Part shown: piece by piece, positions 45,536-57,110 of the stretch
How positions within the stretch are numbered: the stretch's first letter is position 1
Layout: every line of letters begins with the position of its first letter
NCBI GenBank assembly: GCA_963969395.1
Contig: OZ017795.1
Span: forward strand, 34,887,063-34,951,062
Reading direction: 5' to 3'
DNA from: Pseudoscleropodium purum
Lineage: Eukaryota; Streptophyta; Bryopsida; Hypnales; Brachytheciaceae
DNA length: 64,000 nt
Notes under the pieces: model-generated
The model's database searches: none
What the model was told of the DNA's origin: nothing
The model's input: the letters and a program-made list of their open reading frames with translations, nothing else
Position numbers and translations under genes: made by a program

Positions 45536-48500
45536 ACTTTTCCCCCTTGGTTCCCTTGTCCTTTCTAAATAAAAAGCACGAGCTGATTTTTTTCTAATGT
45601 ATAGTATGTAAAAAAATCCAACTCCCCTCTCAACTACATAAAGTTCACCCTCCTTCAATTAAGAATTTTTGATTTAAAAATCAAAATTTAGGACCCCGTA
45701 GAGTATCTTCCTAATTTTGGATGATCTAGATGATGTATGTGAGATTGGATTCAAACAATACTAGATGGTTGACTGTTGATAGCCTTGAATTAAGGCTGGC
45801 CTTGCTGATGATTTAATTACTGTACAACTTAATCAGCTATCCTACCGGTTGGGGTGGTCCTGGCCCTTTGGTGACTTGATCTTCTTGTTTTGGTTTCTCA
45901 AAAAAACAAAAACAAAGGCAATTGCTGTCCATGCTATTTGGTTCCTTAAAAAGAACCTTAAACTAAAAACTAAATTGGAATTTTTTGGCAAAGGTTCTCT
46001 TTCAATTCTCTAAAAACAACCAACAACAAAAGGATGTTTTAAAAGTTATTGCAAGGAGCAAAGCTTCGCCATATGGAGTTGTACCACCCTACAACTTTGG
46101 CAAGATATGTGTGATGAAACCTTAGAGGCTTGGAACTCATCCAAATTCTCTCAAAAGACAAGAACAATACATGGGCACATATCTTTCCATGTACAATTCT
46201 ACGGGGGATTTCTACAATAAAGTTGTGGGATTCCTTACTAAGATTTTGGTGGAGAATTATTAGTGATTCAAACAACCAAAGCTTAGAATTCTTATAAAAT
46301 TTCAACAATAGCTTCAAAATACAAAATTTGGCAAGTGTTTCAAAAGGACCCTTATGTCCTTTGAAATGATTCAAAACACAAAAGAAGACTCAATTGATAA
46401 AGAAAGAAAAAGAGTTTGGATGTTCATCAAACTTCTTAACAATGTGGCCTTGTATGGCTTATAGCGAAACACAAAATGAAAACTTTGTATTAATGGGTCT
46501 CAAACCAGCGGAGAGATTTGGTTTTGAGCGACCAAGGACACAAAACAATCAAAAGGGTTGCAAAGGGAGTTGGTGGGTACACTTTTATACTTTTCCGAGG
46601 CTCCCAATTACCTTCATTTACACTAAAAACTACCAAAGTAAACTAAAATTTACTAAAATCCATAATTACTACGCCTAATTCTTCCCTATTGTTGAACATC
46701 CTATAACTTTTGGACAAAAACTTCAATAAAAAAACAAACTATACCATTGGCTTTAGAAGATCCTATTCTGTCCAAAGACCTCCTAACCCCCAACTCCCAA
46801 ATCAAAATTTTCACAAAAGATAGTGTTTTCCAACTTAGTGAAAAATATGAAAAAGCTAACTTTTGAAGTTTGTGAATTTTGATATTTTTGACTAGCGAGG
46901 GTTGTTAGGAAGGTCCAAGAATGTAAGAAAAGAATCCAAAATGACTTAATTTGGCTTTTGTATGATTATGGTTTGCTGGTCAACTGCATAATGTTTTGGG
47001 ATTTAGTTAAAATTTGTTAGTACTGTTAGTTTGGGTAGTTACCAATGTTGGAATGTTGTGAAACTTGATTCCGCTCTTATTTAGACTAAAATACACTATC
47101 CTAATTTTTAGTGGGATTTTACCATTACTAGATGAATTTCTATGAATTTTCCCGATTTTGGTGACTTCAGTTGACTTTTCATGGAATCATGTTCTGTAAT
47201 TCAAAAAAATACGAAATTTTTTGAGTAACTTCATGCAAAATTTTGGATTCAACTTATACTTTTTGTAGGAGAAAGAATTTATTGCCCTTGATTTTAATTC
47301 CTCTGGAGAGGAATCATTTCCGTACTAGGGAATCTTGATGATCTGACTTCAGCGTTATGCTTTTAGCATGTTTTTAAGTTAGAAACACCTTTCTTCTTGT
47401 AGTGATTGCCTACATATAGCTTCCATGAATTTTGACCTATAAGGTCATACGTAAGGGTTATTTCCCACTTTACACCATGATTTCCAACTAATCTTTTATT
47501 GTGGGATTCTAAATTATTAAGAAAGCTAGAGTGACTCCAACTCTATTGATTTTAGTCAATCTTTGTTGCATGCGCCTTCACTATCAAAACTCCATATAGC
47601 ATCTAACTAAGTATTTTTTCTTTGAAAGTTGACCAGAACTGGGATTGCTCCCAATCCATAATCTAATATTTAAATACCTTTTCTAAATACTTAATACTCA
47701 CAAAGAGCATGTTTGGAAAATTTTCAATGTTCTCGGGGTGTTAACTTCATTACTTATGGTTTTATGCCAATTTCTTGTAAAGACACTTAAATAGTCTTTT
47801 TGACCATGATTTATTCATAAAAATGAGTAAAAAATGAGAAAAAGTAGACCTTGAGTCTCAGGTTACATCTTTGGGGCTTACATATGGTAACCATCTATAG
47901 TACAATTGTAAATTGTAAGGACTCTACATCTCTTGTTTATTAATCCTGAGCACATGGTCAATCTTCTTTAAGAGTTTGGGAAACCTATTGTTTATAATAT
48001 TTATTTTAATTTAATTAAAAAAAATTATAATGTAGCGGACCTTTATTCTCCCTGGGGAAAATCATTTATAATATGGGATCAACTAGTTCATTTAAATTTA
48101 TCTTGATAATTTTCTTGTGATTCCTATCTTCATCAATTGGAGTTGATTTAGATAATAAAATAGTAAAATTCATCTTTTCGCCTCAGTCAGAGTTGACTTG
48201 GACTAATAAAGGAGATAGAAGAGAAAATAAAATTAAAAAAACCCATCCAAAATTCTGTAGACTGGTAGAACTGGATCTATAGATAATAACAATTTCAAAC
48301 CCACCTTCCTCCTTCAACAGAGTGAGTTTGGACTAAAAAGAAAAGAGAAGAATAAAAATAAAAAAAAGGAGGCAAGTGGTCTACAATCTCAATGTTAGGA
48401 GCTTGCATGGCAATTTGTCTCTAGCTGTCTCAATCTCTATTAACTTTTTGCATTGTCACTAGCTCAGGGGCGGGTAGAGCCTTGGCAATGATCCACAGAT

Positions 48501-48915
48501 TGAACCCCTTGTTGTTGGGTTAATAATGTAAGGACCGACACTAAACTTATGGCCATCGGTCTTTGACGGCTTGGAGATGTCTATTAGACCGCTACGGAGG
48601 TACAAGTACCGCTCCCTATCTTGTTAACTGGTTGTTTTTTGTTTTTTGTTTTTTTTGTGCCTGTGGAACATGGCCACAATAACTATTACTACATAGCACC
48701 AGAAAAATGTCCAATTGGCCTAATTATGGTATTACTACTACTACCTGTTATAACAGTAACTGTCAAGTGTTTGCTAGACTGGAGATGTCTAGTGGATCAT
48801 ACCCGTTAATACTAAGGACTATAGGTAATTACTATCCCTACAATAAGTCAAAGAAAGTGGTGAGTTGAGTCATTACTTCTAAGACATAAAGTGACCAACA
48901 CTCTTGTGGAAGGAC
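45536..48915. other. Gene-poor stretch
   Basis: Frames of about 95-110 codons at 46039-46374 (minus) and 46394-46678 (plus) have no recognisable motifs. Around 48110-48350 a motif like TTGACTTGGACTAATAAAG recurs about three times, ~100 bp apart, imperfectly. Nothing supportable as a gene. Confidence 0.4.
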
Positions 48916-49715
48916 TCATATCAGACCTCGTACTGTTAGTGCATAGCCACCTTCCATGGGTTGTTGTGTGATGTTGATGATGTCATCTAGATTCGCAAAT
49001 TGACCTTCAACTATGACACTGATGCCTGATTGAAGCATTTCTATGTTTTCTAGATAGATCATCAATGCTTTGGCTTGTAGTAGCCAAGTCCCTACTATCT
49101 CTTGTTGTGGCGGATTTTGTTCTAAAGGAAGTTCACGACCAGGCTACTGCTTGTCTTCATGTGGTCATGTGCGTGTGTTGGGTAATTGGGACAATGTTAT
49201 TGGTTCTTCAGTAGCAAACTCCTCTGCGGGCACTTGGTTTGGCTCCGTCGTAGGCTCAAGTATCGGCACCTCTGTTGGCTTGTTTGTTTGCTTTTATGGG
49301 AGTGGCAATGGAAAATAATCACTTGTTTGAAGAAAAAGATCTTCTATTGGCTTTGATATTGGCTTCTTCAGTGTTGGAAATATGAAATCTTCAATCAACT
49401 TCTTCATTGGCTTGTGTATCCAGTCTTCTAGGGGCAATTTAGATGTGGATTCAACATTTGGGTGACTCATGGTCCTATTCTAATTAGGTGCTAATTCCTA
49501 CTCCTAAACTAATTTGAATAAAGGCCCACGTCCTCGTCTATGTAGGCATATAGGCAAATGGCCACTTCCATGGAGTTGGAAAAATAGAGTGCACATTCCC
49601 ATTTTTTGTAGGTGTACAAACTCTAAAAAATTCAACTTGGATTCAACCAAGGGTACTACTTGACCTAACTGGAGCTCTCTCGGCTCTACTAGAGGTACGG
49701 ACTTGACTTGTCTAG
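48916..49715 (-). pseudogene. Decayed coding relic, possibly retrotransposon gag
   Basis: On the minus strand one frame stays protein-like for ~265 codons with about seven in-frame stops. In order: RGPRQVKSVPLVEPREL, a possible gag-type motif CTLFFQLHGSGHLPIC (compare C-x-[FY]-H-x3-G-H-x4-C of plant gypsy gags), an ATG-led segment with LEDWIHKPMKKLIEDFIFP (ATG at 49470), a Pro/Glu/Thr-rich linker (EPTTEPNQVPAEEFATEEPI), then EIVGTWLLQAKALMIYLENI and VIVEGQFANLDDIINITQQP, ending TGA at 48916. Several stops fit C-to-T decay (CGA or CAG contexts). I do not recognise the family with certainty; an unknown plant gene is the alternative. Confidence 0.5.
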
Positions 49716-52013
49716 GTCCACGTCAGAAGAACGATTGGATTGTACTATTTATGTGCAATGACTCTTCGTGAATCTAGGTTCTTCGGGTCTCATCGTTAAT
49801 ATCAACAGAGTTTGAAAAAGAAAGGATCAATTCATACTACACTTATTCAATGACTTTTTGCAAATCTAGGCTCTTCTAGTACTTGATCATCTAAAACCTA
49901 TTAACTAATACAGAACATAAATGGTGCAATCCTAGGTTTCTCCATAAGTGGTTATCGATAAGTGGTTCTCAACACACAACATTCGAATGTTGAACAAACT
50001 TGATGGCCATATAGACGGTGGGTGGTATCCACCAAAATCTATAGACTATCAATACTCTCCACAAATCTTAATGTTTAAGCAAGAGACAAACTCCCATTTT
50101 TATATCAAGATTGTGATATGTAAGAGTCTTGCTAGTTGCTTATCAATATTCCATAGATTCAAAATAGCGTCAAGAACAAACTAGCGGTGTGGTCTAATAC
50201 TACTGCACTAATGTTTTCAATTTTACGCTAGTTTTAGCTAATGATAGAATTGACTAGTAGCTACACGAAAAAGATTGACACCTTCCTTTCATGGAATCTA
50301 GTAGCTTCACTTGAAGACTTCCGCCAAATCTGCATAGAGGGAATGGTGTAGCTTCCTCATGAAGCTTCAAATCAATGATATCATGGTCAAAATTTGCAAC
50401 TACAAGTAAAAATGTGAGAATTTTTGGGTTTTAGTGATATGTTCCATTTAGAAAACCAAATTAATTAAATTAAAGCATAATCTCTTATTTTACACTATTC
50501 CTAACAATATGGGTGAGATTTACGGAGCCTCGTAGAGAAGTTTCCCTTCTATGTAGTCAATGGCCTTACTCTAGTCTGTAGTGAGGAGTTACAACCATAA
50601 ATTCAACTAAAATAATTCAATGCCCTAAATGGAATCACTCATTAATATTTTTGATTGATTTTAATTAAATAATTTGTTGAATCTTTAGACTGTTATAAGT
50701 TTCTAGTTGTTCCTTTAGCTGTCTGTTTTGAAAAGGGCTAATAGGCCATTAGTGATGGTTGGCATATAAGGTTATTACCTATAGCTTTTACTTTTACGTG
50801 TCACATAGTAGTCTAAGCATGAATAATTTTTGTATTCATTTTCCAAATACCTAACATCATTAAAAATTTTAAAATTCCAATGTATTAGGGCCTAGGTTAC
50901 CAGAGACACAACCACTGTCCAATAAATTGTATGATTCATTTTAAAAGCATATCAAACCAACATAACAATTGAATAGTAGTTGTTATGTAATGTTGATATA
51001 TTTTATAATGTTTCAACATTATTTTGGTATTGCACCCTATAAATGTTTCAATACCCCAATCACAACATTGACTCAACTTTAGATCAATGGCATTAGAACT
51101 TTGAGATGATGTTTGCATTCATTTGTTGTTTCAATATAAATGTCTAGTCCTTTAGGGGTTAATTCCTAAAGGACACAACCAGTATGATAATGTAATCAAA
51201 CTTGAAAATTTGTCACTCTCTATCTTTTATTGCTTTGCTATTTATTAGTGATTTCTTTTGGGGTTTTATTTTTTAGAGATGAAGTCACATGTTTGATGTT
51301 TCATATATGTCATAAAAATTTCAGAATTTTTTGTGAAAATTTCAAATTACCATGAATTTTCAAAGAGTAAATAAAGAAAATTCATATCAAATACAAATCA
51401 TGTTCAAAAATCTGAAATTCTATAATAGAAGTAAATTGCAATGTAAAATATATTTGTGTAAAGAAATTTTCCATGCCACTCCATATTTAAAAATGTAGTT
51501 ATAGATCTTCAACTTCAAACTTCAATGAAATTATGGTTCTTTTTAGGAATTTTTCAAAATTTCTAAGTCACATAGAAATTGCACTTTAGAAGCTTCATTT
51601 TGTTAAGTTTTCTCAAAACAAAAAAATTGTTTTAAATGTCAAAATCAATGTCTAAGGAAAAAAACAAGCTCCAAGTATTGAAATACTCTATTGTAGATAG
51701 TCTACTTGTTATTTTTTTATAAACTATCCCATACAAAATAATAAAATGTCTTGAATTTAAGTCAATTACATAGATGTAACATCAAAGAAGTTACACACAT
51801 ATGAAAATCATCCATTCTTTGATATGCACAAAACATGTTTGATCATCCAAAGGACACAAAATGCCCTCAACATCCTTCCATGGTTACAGTATCATCTACA
51901 ATTTTTCATTTGAGAAAACATTCAACTTTTGGAATTTAAAATACTATCCATTGTAGGAATATTCAAGAAATTCTTGCACCGGCAATAGTGAGAAATAATG
52001 ATAAAATTATAAA
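49716..52013. other. AT-rich intergenic repeats
   Basis: 51110-51600 matches 13630-14110. A TTTAGGGGTTAA terminus at 51152-51162 marks the edge of another TTAA-type element whose other end I could not place. No gene seen. Confidence 0.45.
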
Positions 52014-52831
52014 TTAACCCCTAAATGCCCAAGGCCTTTTTGAGCTTCTAGGAATTTGTTCTAAATTGAACAAAAACCAACATTTTGATAAGTTTTATCA
52101 ATTTTTTTAATTGTAAGCGTACAAATTCAAACTAAACATTGTTAGAGATTACATAGGATAAGAAAAGACAACAATATCACTTATAGATTGAAAGATATAA
52201 TTACTAGAAGAAAACTCTATAACTGTCAACAAAAGCTAGCTAACATTTTCTGTTTTTTCGTGTTAATTGCAATGCAGTTTCAAAGAATTTGCATTGATTG
52301 CAATACAATTTACAAAAAATATCAACTAGCTTTTGTTAATACTTAAACATTTTTCTTCCAGTGAATGTTTGATTATAATGGTTTTAAAACTAGGAAAGTG
52401 ATTTGAAGTCTTTCAATTCTCTTTTCACATGTCAAATCTAAAAAATTGGTCACCAAAAAAATATAAGGTTAAAGGTCATAACATGCATAACCTCAATTAG
52501 TTTATGGCTTCTCAAAATCTCTTCTATAATTATTTTAAATGAATTTCTAATGTGAAATTTCCTCAAAGATCTAGTATATTTGAGGCTCATTTCCAAGAGC
52601 TCTCAATACTATAGAAAGTCAAGATTGCAATGGATACTCTTCCACAAAATCTTGAATAAAAAAATCATAATCAATCATTTCTAAAATTGAATTTTTGATG
52701 CTAAAACTAGATTTTTTTACAAAAAATTCAAAAATATAAAATACTAAAAATAACAACTTGGCTACATTTTATTTAGCTTCAAAATATTAACAAACACCTA
52801 AATTTGGTGCCTTAAAACATTTAGGTGTTAA
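52014..52831. mobile_element. TTAA-type piggyBac-like element (E4)
   Basis: Left TTAACCCCTAAATGCCCAAG at 52014; right in reverse complement TTAACACCTAAATGTTTTAA, TTAA at 52828-52831. 818 bp, no frame. Same family as 33055-33721, inverted relative to it. Confidence 0.7.
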
Positions 52832-52871
52832 GAACTACAACTTTGGTGATGGATAGACAATGCTCTAATAT

Positions 52872-53200
52872 AAGGTAGGAGGTTCATATACCAACCATTT
52901 AAGAGCTGGAAATGATTTTTGGCGAGGTGAAACTTCTTCAAATATTTTTCAATAAATTTTCCTTGAAAGACAAGTAGAATTGGCATCTAACTCAAGTCGT
53001 TTAATGTTTTTTTGGAGCTTTGTGGAATTAGTTATAAAATTCTAAAGTGGAAATGCTATAGGGCTCTAATAGCATCAACCTCCTAAAATGTACACTATTT
53101 ATACATGGCTAAAGGCTAAAAAAAGCAACATGTACATGTAGTGTACATTTAAGGAGGTTGACACTTTTAGAACCTCTGCACTTTTAGAACCTCCTACCTT
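52872..53200. mobile_element. AAGGTAGGAGG-type element (F3) abutting the copy C stop codon
   Basis: 329 bp, AAGGTAGGAGGTTCATATAC at left, AGAACCTCCTACCTT at right. Its last two bases form part of the TAA stop (53199-53201) of P450 copy C on the minus strand. Confidence 0.7.
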
Positions 53201-53410
53201 ATTGATCACAACACTTGCTTATCTTGACATGTAAACCATTAGCCAACACCAAGCCCGGCATCTGGCAATATTTGACAACACAGTCTGGCTCCAGTTGGAA
53301 CTTGAAGAAGCGGCATAGAAGAGCAAGAGTCATTCGCAACTGCAGCATGGCAGAGTCCCTCCCGAGACGAGTCCGAGGTCCTGCCTGCATTGTCATGTCC
53401 ACCACTAAGG

Positions 53411-54312
53411 TTAACCCCTCAATGCCCAAGGGGCTCAAAAGCAGCCTCACATAGTTTGAGTCCAATTCAAAGTAATGTAACTTTTGCATCTAATGTCTAA
53501 ATCCAATAAAACTTGTTGGAGAAGTTGAAAATACTTTTTTAAGTTCATAAGGTAAGATTTTCAGATCAATCCAAGATGAATTAGTTTCTTGAAATCCAAT
53601 CAAAGTTCACAAGTATAATTTGGGTTCACAAAACTACACTTGATGGTTGCAACTTTGGGGGCTTGTATCTCCTTCATACAAAGGTTTTTGTAAATAAAAT
53701 TCATTGTATTATATTCCCCTTGAATTCTAGTTCTTGTGGTCAAATTTTCATATCAATTTAGGTTGTTTTGAATGTTTAGGAGCAATTCCAAGTTCAAAAC
53801 CCTAATAGTTTTTCATTATAGTGAACTTTGGCGTCCTATTTCTTCTTCATATAATGCCCATTTTCACTCACTCACTCACTCACTCAGAGGCATTTTAATA
53901 GAAGGAGGTTTAGCCTTGGATGTAATTCTTAGCAACTTTTCTTGACATTTCAAAGCCATTTTGTAGACACAATAAGTCAATCAAAAGAATTTATTTTCAC
54001 CAATGTATTTGTATGTTGATTTTCAAGCACTTTGTAGTTTAAAGTTTTTTCATTTGAGAAGGTTTAGAATTCAAATTTCACCTCCAAATGTGTTTTTAGG
54101 AAAATTTCAGCATTCTTTTTCAACACTAAAACATTATAATCTTTCAATCTACACGGTCAAATGACTTCAAATTTGATCCATGACATCTACAACATGTGCA
54201 CTACATGATTGTACGGTTAAGATCTGTATAACTTAGTCACATTTACATTTATAGCACTTCAAAAGCTACCATGTTTTGTAATCCAAAAAGGCCTGGGGCC
54301 TTGAGGGGTTAA
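53411..54312. mobile_element. TTAA-type piggyBac-like element in intron 6 of copy C (E5)
   Basis: TTAA at 53411-53414 and 54309-54312. Left TTAACCCCTCAATGCCCAAG; right in reverse complement TTAACCCCTCAAGGCCCCAG. Gene A at the same place reads ACTAAGCTTAGATGGTTATT without insertion, a paralogous empty site that fixes both edges. 902 bp, no transposase frame. Confidence 0.8.
53865..53886 (+). repeat. CACT microsatellite
   Basis: About 5.5 units of CACT inside the element in intron 6 of copy C. Confidence 0.9.
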
Positions 54313-56833
54313 GATGGTTATTGAACCACACTAAATATGAACTAAGTTAAACACAGTAGAACGGTCCTTCAAAATGCAATAACGTACAGATCTGGAGCCT
54401 AAGTAGGGACATCCAAATGCACCCACCACCTGCCTAAAAGCGTCACACTAGTCAATATGTTCCTTTTTTGTGGAAGGTGCAGCTGTAAAACATCTGAAGT
54501 AGTGTGCTTATAAAGCGTCCCTCTGAGGACTGGTCGGCCTTTCTCACAGTTAATATACTAATAATTGATGTAGTGTACATCATTGCAACATCTGAGGGTT
54601 TTCAAAATATTGAAGTGACAATTATGTGAAGACTGATTGGCTTACTTGAAAAACTGTAAATTTGAAAGGAGATTCAGGCTGGACAACCCCGTTTACAAGC
54701 CACCTCTCCGGCTTGAACTTGGTGGCTTCAGCGCCCCATAGAGAAGGCAGTCGCCCCATTGCATAAGGTACGTACATAACCAGGTTGCCTTTCTTTACTT
54801 CTGTCCCATCAGGAAGAATGTCATCCGCTGCTACAGTTTTCGCATTCTGCACACATTCACAAGTCCCAGGGATGGATATGTCAGAGTTCAAGACCTGTGG
54901 TCTGAGAATGGAAGCAATTGGTTTGGGAAACGAGTTTTGAAACCTCTGCAAGAGAGCTAACTTAGAGTTTTAATTAAGATGAGATTCAAATTTGTGGGGG
55001 AAAGGATTTCAAAACAAATGACCAAATTACAAGTCTGGAATCGCAGACTGTGACATTTCCTCATATTCCTCTCTATTGAGCCATTTGTGAGTGACCTAAA
55101 ATTTTAGATGGGAGAAAATCTACTGTATGCTACTCCACAAGAAAAAGCACTCCCCCTAAATCCCTAATGTATAGAATCTCAATAAGGCCTAACAATGAGA
55201 AGCAGAGATGGGCATCAGGGTGCAGAGATTCAGTTACAATTGGTATAGGAGGATACAGGCGCAAGGTCTCCAAGATGCAGGCATGAAGATAATGCAACTT
55301 GAGAAGGCTGTCGAAAGTGAGTAACTCTGAGAACTGCAAAATTCGTTGGTTGAAGTCCTCTTCCCCACTTAGTGTCTCGGACTCAGATTTGCTGTCAGTG
55401 ATATTCACAGCTTGTGACTCGGTTTCAAGAGCAAGGAGCTCCTGGAAAATTTTGTCGCCAACATGCGGGTGCATTGTGATCATGTACACAAACCACGATA
55501 AAGTGACGGCAGTGCTGTCTTTTGCAGCCAATAAAAAATTCAGAAGAGTATCACGAAAGTTCTTGTCTGTGAACTGATGTTGTTCTCCTTGTTCCTCATT
55601 CAAGAGCATGAACCTGGTGAAGAGGTCGCACTTCCCCTGCATGATAGGTCAGCATGAGAAATGATGGAGATTTCTTTTTTTCTTTTTTTTCAGGAAACAA
55701 ATGAAACAGAATTTCATTGCGAGGGAAGAATACAAAATTGCCAGCCACAAGTGGCCTGGCGGGGTGATCAGAACAATGGAGATTTTGAAATGTCAATTTC
55801 GTTAATTGGCTTGATTGTGGCACCAAAAATTGTGACTCCACAAAGCTCCATAAACTCGGACTGGTAAAGAGTCACATTTCAGGTCGTACCCAGAAGGTGC
55901 CAGAATCTTGGAATTCCATCAATCAACAGAATTGACAATGTGACAAAGGAATTGTGTCTATGAACTTTCTGAATTTCTCCAATAAGTATTGAAGACTGCA
56001 ACCTTCTATCTTCACATCTTTGCAAGTCTTTGGGTTCAACAATAACCTCTCATCATATAGATTTGGGAAGACTCTGATGGGGCAAATCTAAGAGAAAGTT
56101 AATGTGCACTTACTGAAGTATGAAGATCCTCTTTCTCAAGGCCTTTTGTGTTCACTGTCAGCTCTGATTTTCTCACTTTGATGACACTGTAAAGGAAATC
56201 GTTAGTCTCCTTTGCACTGACCACCACAGCAGCCTCGTTGCCCACGTTGAGAGCTCGCTGCAGCTTCCAGAAGGGATTCACAAACCTTTTTGTAGTGACC
56301 TCACTTGTGAAATCAAGCGCCTTGGCGAATGGCAAGTCTGGGAGCTCCGGCTTCAAGGTTTCAATCTTGTACCCGAAAATAATTTTGAAGGCAGAGTCCA
56401 GTGTTAACCTCGTGAACAAGTTCTGTAATGTCAACGGGCATTGCAATCAACACATGCTCACACAGGTCTTCAAACTCAAAAGCTCAGGCCACCCTGACTA
56501 AAAATTTTTTAGCAACGCTTTGAGTAACATGCCAAGTCTTTGAACCTGCTAAAGCAACGTCTATTTACAAACCTTCAAAATTTGGTATATGTTTGGAACA
56601 GTATAGTAAACATGGAATTTTTTCAGCAAAATGATCCAATTATACGTTGTTCACTTGGGACAACATTTAGTAGCAACGTCGATTGTCAATTGTGGAATCA
56701 CGTTTTAGTGTTATCAGTAATGTTGCTCCAAACGTTGCTGAACGTACTGAATTCTAATTATTAACCACTGGGACCACTCCCTCGTACTTAATGGCAACAC
56801 CGTACCTGTGAAGAAGCCGTTGCAGTTTGAAGG

Positions 56834-57110
56834 ATCATATGCAGGACTTTAAATCCTGCATTCGAAGTGGGGCCAGCAGGGTAATATTGGGTTTTCTGGG
56901 GAAAAAGTAGAAAAAAAAGACCCTATTTTGAGCCTTGTCTAGGATATGCTTCAGACCTCACTTAAGTAAAGGGGGGTCTTTGATAGCAAATATGAATTCA
57001 AAATTTGCAAATTTTTTTTTGTAAAAAATAAATCATTCCTGCGTTATCCCCCGGGGAAATCCAGCCTGCTGGCCGCACTTCGAATGCAGGATTTAACATC
57101 CCGTGGATCA
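56834..57110. mobile_element. Fold-back MITE in intron 3 of copy C
   Basis: About 277 bp with ~50-bp imperfect inverted ends: left GCAGGACTTTAAATCCTGCA, TTCGAAGTGGGGCCAGCAGG; right in reverse complement GCAGGATTT, with CTGCTGGCCGCACTTCGAAT on the plus strand. The left arm holds its own small palindrome. Absent from introns 3 of A and B. Edges approximate, target duplication unclear. Confidence 0.65.

Noticed and set aside
46039..46678. Two frames of 94 and 111 codons
   Set aside because: No recognisable domain, biased AT-rich composition, no splice or promoter support.
48530..48620. LTR fragment starting TGTAAGGACC
   Set aside because: Only the first bases resemble an LTR start; no second copy, ending or target duplication found.
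51140..51165. TTTAGGG-like sequence resembling plant telomere repeats
   Set aside because: TTTAGGGG occurs once per site and always at the same element terminus next to TTAA; no tandem TTTAGGG array exists.
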